A stretch of DNA of 64,000 bases from Fredinandcohnia onubensis. GTDB lineage: Bacteria; Bacillota; Bacilli; Bacillales; Bacillaceae_L. A model generated the notes under the pieces. That model worked only from the letters and a program-made list of their open reading frames with translations. It made no database searches and had not been told where the DNA came from. Where the stretch lies: contig NZ_JAPSKV010000016.1 in NCBI RefSeq assembly GCF_031181385.1, positions 1-64,000 of the forward strand. Reading direction: 5' to 3'. The position numbers were made by a program, and so were the translations under genes. How positions within the stretch are numbered: position 1 is the stretch's first letter; each line of letters begins with the position of its first letter. Of this stretch, positions 32,622-40,903 are shown in pieces.

Positions 32622-34052
32622 ATGAAGTTTGAAACAGTAATCGGGTTGGAGGTTCACGTTGAACTTAAAACCGAATCAAAAATATTTTCAAGCGCACCGA
32701 ATGAATTCGGGGCTGCTCCAAATACATTAACAAGTGTCGTTGAATTAGGATACCCAGGTGTTCTACCGGTTGTAAATAAAAAAGCTGTTGAGTGGGCTAT
32801 GAAGGCTGCCATGGCTTTAAACTGTGAGATTAACCAGGAAACAAAGTTTGACCGTAAAAACTATTTTTACCCGGATAACCCAAAGGCCTACCAAATCTCT
32901 CAATTTGATAAGCCGATTGGTGAGAATGGCTGGATCGAAATCGAAGTAAACGGCGAAAAGAAAAAGATTGGGATTACTCGTCTTCACCTAGAAGAGGATG
33001 CGGGTAAACTTACTCACTCTGGTCGAGGTTATTCGTTGGTTGACTTGAACCGTCAAGGAACACCATTGATTGAAATCGTATCTGAGCCAGACATTCGTAC
33101 ACCTGAGGAAGCGTACGCCTACTTAGAAAAATTAAAATCAATTGTCCAATATACAGGTGTGTCTGACTGTAAAATGGAGGAAGGCTCACTTCGTTGTGAT
33201 GCCAATATTTCGTTACGTCCAGTCGGTCAAGAAGAGTTCGGTACAAAAACGGAACTTAAGAACTTAAACTCATTTGCCTTCGTTAAAAATGGTCTTGAGT
33301 ATGAAGAGATTCGCCAGGCAGAAGTTCTGTCTGCAGGGGGTGTAATCGAACAAGAAACACGTCGCTATGATGAATCTTCAAAATCAACGATTTTAATGCG
33401 TGTAAAAGAAGGTTCAGACGACTACCGCTATTTCCCAGAGCCAGACTTAGTCGAACTTTATATTGACGATGAGTGGATGGAAAGAGTTCGTGCAGAAATC
33501 CCTGAGCTTCCAGATGCTCGTAAAAAACGATATATTGAAGAACTGGGTCTACCTGAATATGATGCATCTGTTCTAACTGTAACGAAGGAAACATCTGATT
33601 TCTTTGAAGAAACAGTAGCAAATGGTGCGGATGCAAAACAAGCCTCAAACTGGATTATGGGTGAGGTTTCAGGATACCTAAATGCCGAGCAGAAGGAATT
33701 ACATGAAATCGCCTTAACTCCAGCAGGACTTGCAGGTATGATCAAGCTAATCGAAAACGGAACGATTTCTTCAAAAATTGCTAAAACCGTCTTTAAAGAG
33801 CTAATTGAAAAAGGCGGCGACGCGGAAACAATCGTGAAGGAAAAAGGGCTTGTACAAATCTCTGATGAGGGTGCCCTAACAAAGATTATCGTTGAAGTTA
33901 TCAGTAACAACCCTCAATCCGTAGAAGATTTTAAAAGTGGAAAAGGGAAAGCAATTGGATTCCTAGTTGGCCAAGTAATGAAACAAACAAAAGGACAAGC
34001 CAACCCACAAATGGTAAACAAAATTCTTGCTGAAGAAATGAATAAATTATAA
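32622..34052 (+). CDS. gatB: Asp/Glu-tRNA amidotransferase subunit GatB
   Basis: 476 residues. It phosphorylates the mischarged tRNA and transfers ammonia. [36 protein letters not shown] and [11 protein letters not shown]-type sequence ([12 protein letters not shown]) are present, followed by the helical YqeY-like tail ([12 protein letters not shown]). ATG 32622 follows AGGGGTG and gives the B. subtilis length; GTG 32610 also opens the frame. Confidence 0.97.
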   Translation: MKFETVIGLEVHVELKTESKIFSSAPNEFGAAPNTLTSVVELGYPGVLPVVNKKAVEWAMKAAMALNCEINQETKFDRKNYFYPDNPKAYQISQFDKPIGENGWIEIEVNGEKKKIGITRLHLEEDAGKLTHSGRGYSLVDLNRQGTPLIEIVSEPDIRTPEEAYAYLEKLKSIVQYTGVSDCKMEEGSLRCDANISLRPVGQEEFGTKTELKNLNSFAFVKNGLEYEEIRQAEVLSAGGVIEQETRRYDESSKSTILMRVKEGSDDYRYFPEPDLVELYIDDEWMERVRAEIPELPDARKKRYIEELGLPEYDASVLTVTKETSDFFEETVANGADAKQASNWIMGEVSGYLNAEQKELHEIALTPAGLAGMIKLIENGTISSKIAKTVFKELIEKGGDAETIVKEKGLVQISDEGALTKIIVEVISNNPQSVEDFKSGKGKAIGFLVGQVMKQTKGQANPQMVNKILAEEMNKL

Positions 34053-34058
34053 AAGACG

Positions 34059-34093
34059 AAGACCTACTTACTAATGAAAAGTAGGTCTTTTTT
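34059..34093 (+). terminator. Terminator of gatCAB
   Basis: AAGACCTACTT pairs with AAGTAGGTCTTTTTT. Confidence 0.9.
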
Positions 34094-34266
34094 CGTTTGC
34101 CAAGCAATGGTGGGCTACTGGTACAAGGTCTGAACCGCAATCGGTGTTTATCGATACACCATTTGCCGAACTTAAAAATTTTTGCTAATTTTGCAATACG
34201 CATGAAACCTTCTCAAGGTCCTAATCGTAAACTTAATATAAGCGTTTTCAAATAGGGGGTGCGAAG

Positions 34267-34518
34267 ATGGATTTGATTTGGATGATACTTGGAGCGGTTG
34301 TAGGTCTTTATATATTAATAATGATTTCGTTCCAATACCGAAATATAGCGGCAACGAAGGAAGAATTAAAGAAAACGAAAAAAACACATAATGAAATTTA
34401 TGAAGACATGTCTTTCGAGGAGCAACAATTACAGTATAACCTCCAAGGGAATTTATTAAATCTACCATCAACATTAATCGCAACATTAATCTATAAATTA
34501 CGTCATCGAGATAAATAA
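34267..34518 (+). CDS. DUF3949 family small membrane protein
   Basis: 83 residues: one N-terminal transmembrane helix (about 3-22), a basic Lys-rich linker and the conserved SFEEQQLQYNLQGN...LPSTLIATLI segment of DUF3949. The function is unknown. It has its own ribosome site (AGGGGGTG) and terminator, so it is a single-gene unit. Confidence 0.75.
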   Translation: MDLIWMILGAVVGLYILIMISFQYRNIAATKEELKKTKKTHNEIYEDMSFEEQQLQYNLQGNLLNLPSTLIATLIYKLRHRDK

Positions 34519-34526
34519 TTGTTTTT

Positions 34527-34555
34527 GAGACCTTCAAGTGTTGAGGGTCTTTTTT
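34527..34555 (+). terminator. Terminator after the DUF3949 gene
   Basis: GAGACCTTCAA pairs with TTGAGGGTCTTTTTT. Confidence 0.85.
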
Positions 34556-34592
34556 CGTGACTAAAAATTTTTTATTATTTTTTTATAAAAAG

Positions 34593-34620
34593 TGTAGGGT
34601 ATAGTAGGGTTAAGTTCGTC
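34593..34620 (+). promoter_or_regulatory. Possible ECF-type promoter of the sigma operon
   Basis: TGTAGGGT at 34593-34600 and CGTC at 34617-34620, 16 bp apart. The CGTC -10 is typical of Bacillus ECF promoters; the -35 lacks the usual AAC core. It would allow self-activation. Confidence 0.35.
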
Positions 34621-34656
34621 TAATATGTTAGAGAAGAGAGAAGGGGGGAGAGCACG

Positions 34657-35202
34657 ATTCAGGATGAGATTCTGATTGAAAAGGCAAAAGCGGGCGATGA
34701 ACATGCCTTTCGGATATTTATTGAGAAATATAAGAATCTAGTATTCAAGGCGATTTATTCAGTTTTGCGTCATGAAAAGGATGCCGAGGATGCGACGCAG
34801 GAAGTGTTTCTAAAAATCTATTATGCCCTCCCCCAATATAGTTCACAGGGCATGAAAGCTTGGCTAACACGAATTGCGTTGAACCATGCAATTGATGTAA
34901 AGCGGAAGAAACAGCAGCAGAAAGAAATGATACTTGAACCGGATGACATCCCGACACTCTCTTCCCCAGAGGAAAACGTCGTATTGCCACTTTTGCAAAA
35001 AGAACAAAGAGAACTGGTCAAAAGTCGGTTACACGATATGCCTGCGAATTATCGTCAAGTGATTGAAGCTTATTACATAGCAGAAAAAAGCTATAAACAA
35101 ATTGCAGAAGAACAGCAAGTTGAAGTAAAGACGGTTGAAACAAAGCTATACCGAGCTCGAAATTGGATGAAAAAACATTGGAAGGAGGATGATTTTAGGT
35201 GA
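34657..35202 (+). CDS. ECF-type RNA polymerase sigma factor with apparent AUU start
   Basis: 181 residues. Region 2 (about residues 8-75) has AGDEHAFRIFIEKYKNLVF, DAEDATQEVFLKIYYAL and AWLTRIALNHAIDVKRKK; region 4 (about 120-172) has MPANYRQVIEAYYI and YKQIAEEQQVEVKTVETKLYRARNWMKK. The frame is open from 34624, but it holds no ATG, GTG or TTG until 34765, which would cut away most of region 2. A strong AAGGGGGGAG at 34641-34650 points to ATT at 34657 as initiation codon. The anti-sigma gene overlaps its end by four bases. Target genes are unknown. Confidence 0.85.
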   Translation: MQDEILIEKAKAGDEHAFRIFIEKYKNLVFKAIYSVLRHEKDAEDATQEVFLKIYYALPQYSSQGMKAWLTRIALNHAIDVKRKKQQQKEMILEPDDIPTLSSPEENVVLPLLQKEQRELVKSRLHDMPANYRQVIEAYYIAEKSYKQIAEEQQVEVKTVETKLYRARNWMKKHWKEDDFR

Positions 35203-35648
35203 GACATTACAGAGACGAAGAATGGTTAATGTTCGTAAAGGATGAATTAGCAGAATCAAGGCGGGAAGAACTTGAAGATCACCTGTACTCCTGTGACCAA
35301 TGTTTAGAAATTTATATGAAACTAGTAGAGGACCAAGCAAGGGAGCTCCCAGATCTTGAAAATGATTATTTTACTGACGAGGTAGTAATGAAGCTTCCGC
35401 TGAAAAAGGAAAAACAAAAGAAGGCCATTTTACAAAGTCCAATTTTCCATTATGGAGTTGCTGCGGTTGTGACATTAACACTAATGTCAACTGGGGTCTT
35501 CCAAAGTATGACGGGTATAGTGGGTTCGGTGGAGGCATCTAGCTTTTCAAAGCAAAAACAATCTGTTTCAACTAGTTTGATGGAGAAAGCATTATCGGTT
35601 TTTGACTTAATCAATACAGATCAAGAGGAGGAGAAAAATGAGTTATAA
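35199..35648 (+). CDS. Zinc-finger anti-sigma factor
   Basis: 149 residues. The N-terminus has the zf-HC2 pattern H-x3-C-x2-C (EDHLYSCDQCLE, about residues 27-38). One transmembrane helix lies at about 84-104, followed by an extracellular tail. It should hold the upstream sigma factor at the membrane until a signal releases it. GTG start, four-base overlap with the sigma gene, eleven-base overlap with the next gene. Confidence 0.85.
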   Translation: MRHYRDEEWLMFVKDELAESRREELEDHLYSCDQCLEIYMKLVEDQARELPDLENDYFTDEVVMKLPLKKEKQKKAILQSPIFHYGVAAVVTLTLMSTGVFQSMTGIVGSVEASSFSKQKQSVSTSLMEKALSVFDLINTDQEEEKNEL

Positions 35649-36735
35649 TCCAGTGCTAGCATTTTTCCTATCATTTATTCCAGGTGTTGGCCATTTTTAT
35701 GTGAATCGAAAGATAAGAGGTTTCTTATATGGAATTGGGACGGTTGGACCCATTTTAATAGGAATCTTCGGAATAATGATAATGGGTTATGTAGAATATT
35801 CCTTTTTTGTTGGATTTATCTTTGCACTATTTGTAACGGTTATTAATGTACTCGATATGGTTATCTTTCTATTACGAAATAATAAGCAAAATCAAAAGGA
35901 ACAGGTGATTCAAACGGGGGATGAGCAAGTAATTGTTACACGAACGGATGATTCAGAACGTTTCTATACGATTATTCTTTCGTTTATCCCGGGGTTAGGG
36001 CATTTTCAACTAGGCTTGTTGAACCGTGGATTGACCTTTCTAATCGGATTTTTCGGATTGGGAACCATGGTTGTGTTTATTTCCATTTTTACAGATCAAG
36101 GAGCTTTCTTGGTGTTTTTAGGGATTCTACCGATTCTTTGGGTATATAACATGTTTGATGCGATTCAGTTGATAGGGAAAAAACATCGAGGAGAAGAGTT
36201 AGTCGATAAGACCATTATCGAGGATTTTGAGGAAACAAGACGTGAGCAAGGGCGTAAAAGCAAAGCGCTAGCAACAATTTTAGCGATTTTCCCAGGAGCG
36301 GGGCATTTGTATCTTGGCCTTCAAAAACGTGGTATACAGCTGATGGCTGCCTTTTTATTCGCGATTTATATTTTAGACGTTCTCAGGTTGTCATTATTCC
36401 TGTTTTTAATCCCAATTATTTGGTTTTATAGCTTTTTTGATGCCCTACAAAAGGTGTCAAAGCATGGAGAAGAGGACCTTGAGGATGTACCGGTCGTTTC
36501 CTATATTGTCAACCACCAAAAATGGGTCGGATTTGGGCTAATTGCATTAGGGATTTACTATTTACTAGTAAATGTTGTCCTTCCTACGGTTGGCCCTATG
36601 ATTATGAGAGTTTTTAATTTTGATCTACAATATTTTTACTACAATTACTTCCAAGGTACGATCATTTGTATCTTACTCATTGGCGGTGGCTTGAAGTTGA
36701 TGGTAGGAAGTAAAAAACGGAAGGAGAATGCGTAA
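35638..36735 (+). CDS. Multi-pass membrane protein with three repeated TM2-like units
   Basis: 365 residues, about nine hydrophobic spans. The same hairpin recurs three times: AFFLSFIPGVGHFYVNRKIRG (from about residue 8), LSFIPGLGHFQLGLLNRG (from about 116) and LAIFPGAGHLYLGLQKRG (from about 217); each is an FxPGxGHxxxGxxxRG turn between helices, as in TM2-domain proteins. No known name. It lies in an operon with a sigma/anti-sigma pair and a LiaF-like protein, so a part in sensing or repairing envelope stress is plausible but inferred. Confidence 0.75.
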   Translation: MSYNPVLAFFLSFIPGVGHFYVNRKIRGFLYGIGTVGPILIGIFGIMIMGYVEYSFFVGFIFALFVTVINVLDMVIFLLRNNKQNQKEQVIQTGDEQVIVTRTDDSERFYTIILSFIPGLGHFQLGLLNRGLTFLIGFFGLGTMVVFISIFTDQGAFLVFLGILPILWVYNMFDAIQLIGKKHRGEELVDKTIIEDFEETRREQGRKSKALATILAIFPGAGHLYLGLQKRGIQLMAAFLFAIYILDVLRLSLFLFLIPIIWFYSFFDALQKVSKHGEEDLEDVPVVSYIVNHQKWVGFGLIALGIYYLLVNVVLPTVGPMIMRVFNFDLQYFYYNYFQGTIICILLIGGGLKLMVGSKKRKENA

Positions 36736-37688
36736 TGCGAAAATGGCGGGTTGGTTCAGTTTCGATGGGGTTATCTTTAGTCTTGCTGGGTATTCTTCTT
36801 TTCCTATCACAGCTAAAAGGAATGCAAATGATGGAGCCACTGCTTGTGTGGTGGCCTATCATTCTGATCGTGTTGGGAATTGAAATTGTCGTCTATCTAT
36901 TTATGTCAAAGCAGGAAAATCCAATTATTAAATATGACTTCTTAAGTATTCTTTTTGTTGGGATTATCGGAACAATTGGAATCGGGTTTACCTTGTTATC
37001 ATCTGTGGGGCTTGTTGATGAGGTTCAAGGCGTGATTGGGGCGAAGCACCGTACGATGGATTTGCCAGCAATTGAGGAAAAGTTGGCAAGTGACGTCAAG
37101 CGTGTGGTCCTTGAAACGAACGGAGTAACAAGTAAAATCGAAGGATCTACTGCGAATGAACTTCATGTATTTGGTGTGTTCCGTGCAACTGTTCATCCGA
37201 AGGCAGACCCAATCATTGCAGAAACTAAGGATTATGTATTTACGAAGGTTGTCGGGGATACAATGTACCTGACATTGAAGGAACCTGCGGATCAAACGGG
37301 ACCATTTTCTACATATGCAACAATTGAGCCCACGATTATTGTACCAAGTTCGATTAGATTAGAGGTTCGAGGTGAGCATAATCATGTTTCACTTTACCCG
37401 GGCTCCCTTGAAAATAACTGGGTTGTAGATGGAGCGTCAAATGTATCGGTTCATGTGAATGATAAGAGTGACATTCTGCTGTCGGCTGTTTCGAATAATG
37501 TACTTGAGAATGGAAATATGGCATGGGATAAAATCGATACAACCGAACGTGGTGGAATTGAAGAGGTTTACGAGGAAAGTACCATTGAAAAATTATACAA
37601 GGGTACAAAAAAGTTGGGCGAAGGTACCTATAAGTTATCTATTTTTAATAGTGATCTTGTAACTGTGAATCTAGTTGAAAAAATGTAA
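36735..37688 (+). CDS. LiaF-like membrane protein with beta-rich C-terminal domain
   Basis: 317 residues. Three or four N-terminal transmembrane spans (about 8-26, 35-55, 66-92; the LLVWWPIILIVLGIEI span is typical of LiaI/LiaF-like DUF5668 proteins) and then an extracellular or cytoplasmic beta-rich part resembling DUF2807/DUF4097 adhesin-like domains (YATIEPTIIVPSSIRLEVRG, VSNNVLENGN). It starts on the last base of the preceding stop codon and ends at a terminator. Last gene of the sigma operon; role inferred to be envelope stress. Confidence 0.7.
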   Translation: MRKWRVGSVSMGLSLVLLGILLFLSQLKGMQMMEPLLVWWPIILIVLGIEIVVYLFMSKQENPIIKYDFLSILFVGIIGTIGIGFTLLSSVGLVDEVQGVIGAKHRTMDLPAIEEKLASDVKRVVLETNGVTSKIEGSTANELHVFGVFRATVHPKADPIIAETKDYVFTKVVGDTMYLTLKEPADQTGPFSTYATIEPTIIVPSSIRLEVRGEHNHVSLYPGSLENNWVVDGASNVSVHVNDKSDILLSAVSNNVLENGNMAWDKIDTTERGGIEEVYEESTIEKLYKGTKKLGEGTYKLSIFNSDLVTVNLVEKM

Positions 37689-37699
37689 GGGTGAGTTGT

Positions 37700-37730
37700 G
37701 CGCTTTAGCTTTGGCTAAGCGCATTTTTTG
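37700..37730 (+). terminator. Terminator of the sigma operon
   Basis: TGCGCTTTAGC pairs with GGCTAAGCGCA, followed by six T. Confidence 0.9.
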
Positions 37731-37906
37731 AGTAATAGGTGTAAGCTAAGAGGGGCAACATAATAGTGTTTTTTGAATATAAATGATATAGTAAATAGGT
37801 GTGATAGAATTGGATTATTTTGCTAATAGTTCAAATTGATTAAATCGATGGGATAAGCTATGATGTAAATGAAATGTTAAGATTATCTTTTTTTAGGATG
37901 ATGAAA

Positions 37907-38812
37907 ATGAAAAGAGCTCGTATTATATATAATCCAACTTCTGGTAGAGAGTTGTTTAAGAGACATCTGCCCGAGGTGTTAGAAAAGCTAGAAAAAGCAG
38001 GGTTTGAAACCTCATGTCATGCCACAACTGGGGCTGGCGATGCAACAAATGCAGCCCGAATTGCGGTCGAGAGAAAGTATGACCTAGTAGTTGCCGCAGG
38101 TGGAGATGGAACCATTAATGAGGTTGTAAATGGCTTGGCTGAGCAGGAATATCGTCCAACACTTGGAATCATTCCTGTTGGAACAACGAATGACTTTGCG
38201 CGTGCTATTGGAGTTCCTCGAAATATCGATGGTGCTTGTGACGTGATTGTTGAAGGAAACTCTGTTCCAATTGATATTGGCCGTATAAATGATAAATATT
38301 TCGTTAATATTGCAGGTGGAGGAAGGCTAACCGAGCTAACCTATGAGGTACCAAGCAAACTGAAAACGATGCTTGGGCAGCTTGCTTATTATTTAAAAGG
38401 GATGGAGATGCTGCCGTCAATCCGTCCAACCGAAGTTAGTATTGAGTATGATGGGAAACTGTTTGAGGGCGAGATCATGTTATTCCTCGTTTCCTTAACG
38501 AACTCTGTCGGAGGCTTTGAAAAGCTGGCACCAGACTCCTCAATGAATGACGGCTTGTTTGATTTGTTAATCTTAAAAAAGGCAAACCTTGCCGATTTTA
38601 TTAAGGTCGCGACTTTGGCAATTCGTGGAGAGCATATTAATGACCCACATGTTCTTTACACGAAAGCAAATCGCGTAAAAGTAAATCCAACTGAAAAAAT
38701 GCAAATCAATCTAGATGGTGAATACGGTGGCTTACTGCCGGGTGAATTCGTAAATCTGTACAAACATATTAATGTACTGGTATCGAAAGAAAAAGCAGAA
38801 AAGATGGATTAA
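37907..38812 (+). CDS. dgkB: Diacylglycerol kinase DgkB (YerQ)
   Basis: 301 residues, soluble lipid kinase that recycles diacylglycerol from lipoteichoic acid synthesis into phosphatidic acid. RARIIYNPTSGRE, the nucleotide loop AAGGDGTINEV and PVGTTNDFARA are present, and FINIAGGG-type (FVNIAGGGRLTEL) and SVGGFEKLAPDSS match closely. ATG 37907 is chosen from TAGGA 8 nt upstream and the B. subtilis N-terminus; the frame opens at 37874. Confidence 0.96.
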   Translation: MKRARIIYNPTSGRELFKRHLPEVLEKLEKAGFETSCHATTGAGDATNAARIAVERKYDLVVAAGGDGTINEVVNGLAEQEYRPTLGIIPVGTTNDFARAIGVPRNIDGACDVIVEGNSVPIDIGRINDKYFVNIAGGGRLTELTYEVPSKLKTMLGQLAYYLKGMEMLPSIRPTEVSIEYDGKLFEGEIMLFLVSLTNSVGGFEKLAPDSSMNDGLFDLLILKKANLADFIKVATLAIRGEHINDPHVLYTKANRVKVNPTEKMQINLDGEYGGLLPGEFVNLYKHINVLVSKEKAEKMD

Positions 38813-38836
38813 AATCTGGCGAGAGCCAGATTTTTT
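38811..38836 (+). terminator. Terminator after dgkB
   Basis: AAAATCTGGC-gaga-GCCAGATTTTTT hairpin directly after the stop codon. The following 38840-39015 holds nothing I can identify. Confidence 0.9.
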
Positions 38837-39015
38837 ATTTTGAATAGGGCTAGCGAGTGAATCGTGCCCGATCTGCGAAAGAGGAAGGAAAAAAGGGAAC
38901 GCAAGCAGAAGAAGCCCGCCTAATCGGATTGGATGGGCATGGACTTTGCTCAGCCTTGAATACGTTTTGCTGACTCCACCCATTACTTAAAACCCGAATC
39001 TATCCTCCCCCCACA

Positions 39016-39046
39016 TTGGCATAACCTCCCCCAGATATGTTACAAT
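39016..39046 (+). promoter_or_regulatory. Likely promoter of the rRNA methyltransferase gene
   Basis: TTGGCA at 39016-39021 and extended -10 TG-T-TACAAT at 39038-39046; the 19-bp spacer is long but the TGn element compensates. Confidence 0.5.
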
Positions 39047-39082
39047 CAGTTCAGCATTTTGAACGCAAAGGAAGAAAACACA

Positions 39083-40456
39083 ATGACAAAACTGAAACCG
39101 CCGGTTGAAAAAAATACATACTATGATGTCACATTTGAAGATCTTACCCATGATGGAGCGGGTGTGGCTAAAATTGAAGGCTTTCCGATCTTTGTTCCGA
39201 ACGGTCTACCAGATGAGAAAGCAAAAATCAAAGTGACCAAGGTCAATAAAGGCTACGGCTTTGGCCGTCTAATAGAGCTGTACGAAAAAAGCAAATATCG
39301 CGTCGATGCCCCTTGTCCGATTTATAAAGAATGCGGAGGCTGTCAGCTCCAGCATCTCAGCTATGAAGGACAGTTGGTTGCGAAACAAAAACAGGTTCAG
39401 GAAGTGTTAACACGCATCGGTAAGCTACAAAATATCAAGGTTCATCCTGTACTTGGAATGGAAAACCCATGGCGATATCGGAATAAGGCACAGGTTCCAG
39501 TAGCAGACCGTGAAGGTGGCCTAGTTGCAGGGTTTTATCAACAGCGAAGTCATGAAATCATTGATATGGAAGCTTGTCTCATCCAGCAAGAAAAGAATGA
39601 TCTGGTTGTACAAACAGTGAAGACAATCTGTGAGAAATATGGAATTCAAGCCTATGATGAGAAAAATAATAAAGGTACGCTTCGCCACATTATGGCACGT
39701 TATGGCTTGGTTTCTGGAGAAATTATGGTCGTACTTGTCACTAGAACGAGGGAGCTTCCACATAAGAATAAAATCATCTTAGAGATTACTGATAACCTAC
39801 CTGGTGTTAAATCGATCGTACAAAACATTAACTCCAAACAGACGAATGTGATTTTTGGAAATGAAACAAATGTCCTTTGGGGTGAAGAATATATTTACGA
39901 TAATATTGGTGATATCAAGTTTGCGATTTCAGCAAGGTCGTTTTATCAAGTTAACCCTGAACAAACAAAGGTACTGTATGATAAAGCGTTGGAGTTTACA
40001 GGGTTAACAGGGGAAGAGACGGTTATTGATGCCTATTGTGGAATTGGAACCATTTCGTTGTTTCTAGCTCAGAAAGCAAAGAAAGTTTATGGAGTGGAAA
40101 TTGTTCCTGAAGCGATTGAGGATGCGAAGCGAAACGCAGCCCTTAACAATATTGATAATGCAGAGTTTGCAGTTGGGGAGGCAGAGGTTGTCATCCCAAA
40201 TTGGTATAAAGACGGAGTTAGAGCGGATGTCATTGTCGTAGACCCTCCTCGTAAGGGTTGTGATGAGGCGTTATTACAAACGATTTTAAAAATGAAGCCG
40301 AAGAAAGTTGTTTATGTTTCATGTAATCCAGCAACTCTTGCAAGGGACCTTCGCATTTTAGAAGATGGTGGGTATGAAACAGCGGAGGTACAACCTGTAG
40401 ATATGTTTCCGCACACTGTTCACTGTGAGGCAGTCGCAAAGTTAATTTTAAAATAA
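39083..40456 (+). CDS. rlmCD: 23S rRNA (uracil-5-)-methyltransferase, RlmD/RlmCD type (YefA)
   Basis: 457 residues. N-terminal TRAM domain (about 10-70), an Fe-S cluster motif with cysteines in [15 protein letters not shown], and a SAM-dependent methyltransferase domain with [27 protein letters not shown] and catalytic [12 protein letters not shown]. In B. subtilis the equivalent enzyme methylates U747 and U1939 of 23S rRNA. ATG 39083 follows AAAGGA; the frame opens at 39059. Adjacent to dgkB as in B. subtilis. Confidence 0.93.
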   Translation: MTKLKPPVEKNTYYDVTFEDLTHDGAGVAKIEGFPIFVPNGLPDEKAKIKVTKVNKGYGFGRLIELYEKSKYRVDAPCPIYKECGGCQLQHLSYEGQLVAKQKQVQEVLTRIGKLQNIKVHPVLGMENPWRYRNKAQVPVADREGGLVAGFYQQRSHEIIDMEACLIQQEKNDLVVQTVKTICEKYGIQAYDEKNNKGTLRHIMARYGLVSGEIMVVLVTRTRELPHKNKIILEITDNLPGVKSIVQNINSKQTNVIFGNETNVLWGEEYIYDNIGDIKFAISARSFYQVNPEQTKVLYDKALEFTGLTGEETVIDAYCGIGTISLFLAQKAKKVYGVEIVPEAIEDAKRNAALNNIDNAEFAVGEAEVVIPNWYKDGVRADVIVVDPPRKGCDEALLQTILKMKPKKVVYVSCNPATLARDLRILEDGGYETAEVQPVDMFPHTVHCEAVAKLILK

Positions 40457-40496
40457 ATGCATAGTAAATAAACATGGAAGTGGGAGGACAAGGCTG

Positions 40497-40733
40497 ATGG
40501 TAAAAGAAAAATTAAAAGCTAAAATTCTCGAAATTGTGGATAATCAGATTAACATAAATGACCCGAAGTGTACGAAAGAAACCTTGGAACGATTGGTCAA
40601 CTCAGGTTTCTCAGAAGTAGAGTCTAAAGAAATGATTGGCAGAGTGCTAATTGAAGAAATGTACGAACTTTTGAAAAACCAAGTTCCATTTAATGAAAAG
40701 CGCTATGCTGATAAATTAAATATGCTTCAGTAG
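40497..40733 (+). CDS. Small helical protein of unknown function
   Basis: 78 residues, predicted all-helical and charged, no signal or membrane span. The C-terminal half (RVLIEEMYELLKN..PFNEKRYADKLNML) recalls the end of DUF1841-type proteins, but too weakly to assign. Good ribosome site GGGAGGACAAGGCTG before the ATG. It follows the rRNA methyltransferase by 40 bp and may share its transcript; a terminator follows it. Confidence 0.65.
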   Translation: MVKEKLKAKILEIVDNQININDPKCTKETLERLVNSGFSEVESKEMIGRVLIEEMYELLKNQVPFNEKRYADKLNMLQ

Positions 40734-40776
40734 GCTCCAGACCCTGATAAAATGGAAAAACGCTTATTTTTAAATT

Positions 40777-40809
40777 CCCCATTAAACAAAATTGTTTAAT
40801 GGGTTTTTT
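40777..40809 (+). terminator. Terminator before the lyase gene
   Basis: CCCATTAAACAA pairs with TTGTTTAATGGG, then six T. Confidence 0.9.
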
Positions 40810-40903
40810 CTGTTTTTTGAACAACATTGTGATTTTGGTTATTACCATTCGCTCTGGAAATAATATACCAATAAATAGAAACAACTATGAAGGAGAGAAG
40901 GTA

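Noticed and set aside
34664-34675. ATG 34664 as start of the sigma factor gene
   Set aside because: It is in a different frame and meets TGA after three codons.
34765-35202. Sigma factor starting at TTG 34765
   Set aside because: It would lose the first half of region 2, has no ribosome site at normal distance, and the upstream frame clearly encodes sigma region 2 residues.
38840-39015. Hidden gene between dgkB and the rRNA methyltransferase gene
   Set aside because: A minus-strand frame of 83 codons overlaps the end of dgkB, but it has no ribosome site or family resemblance and is best seen as a shadow.
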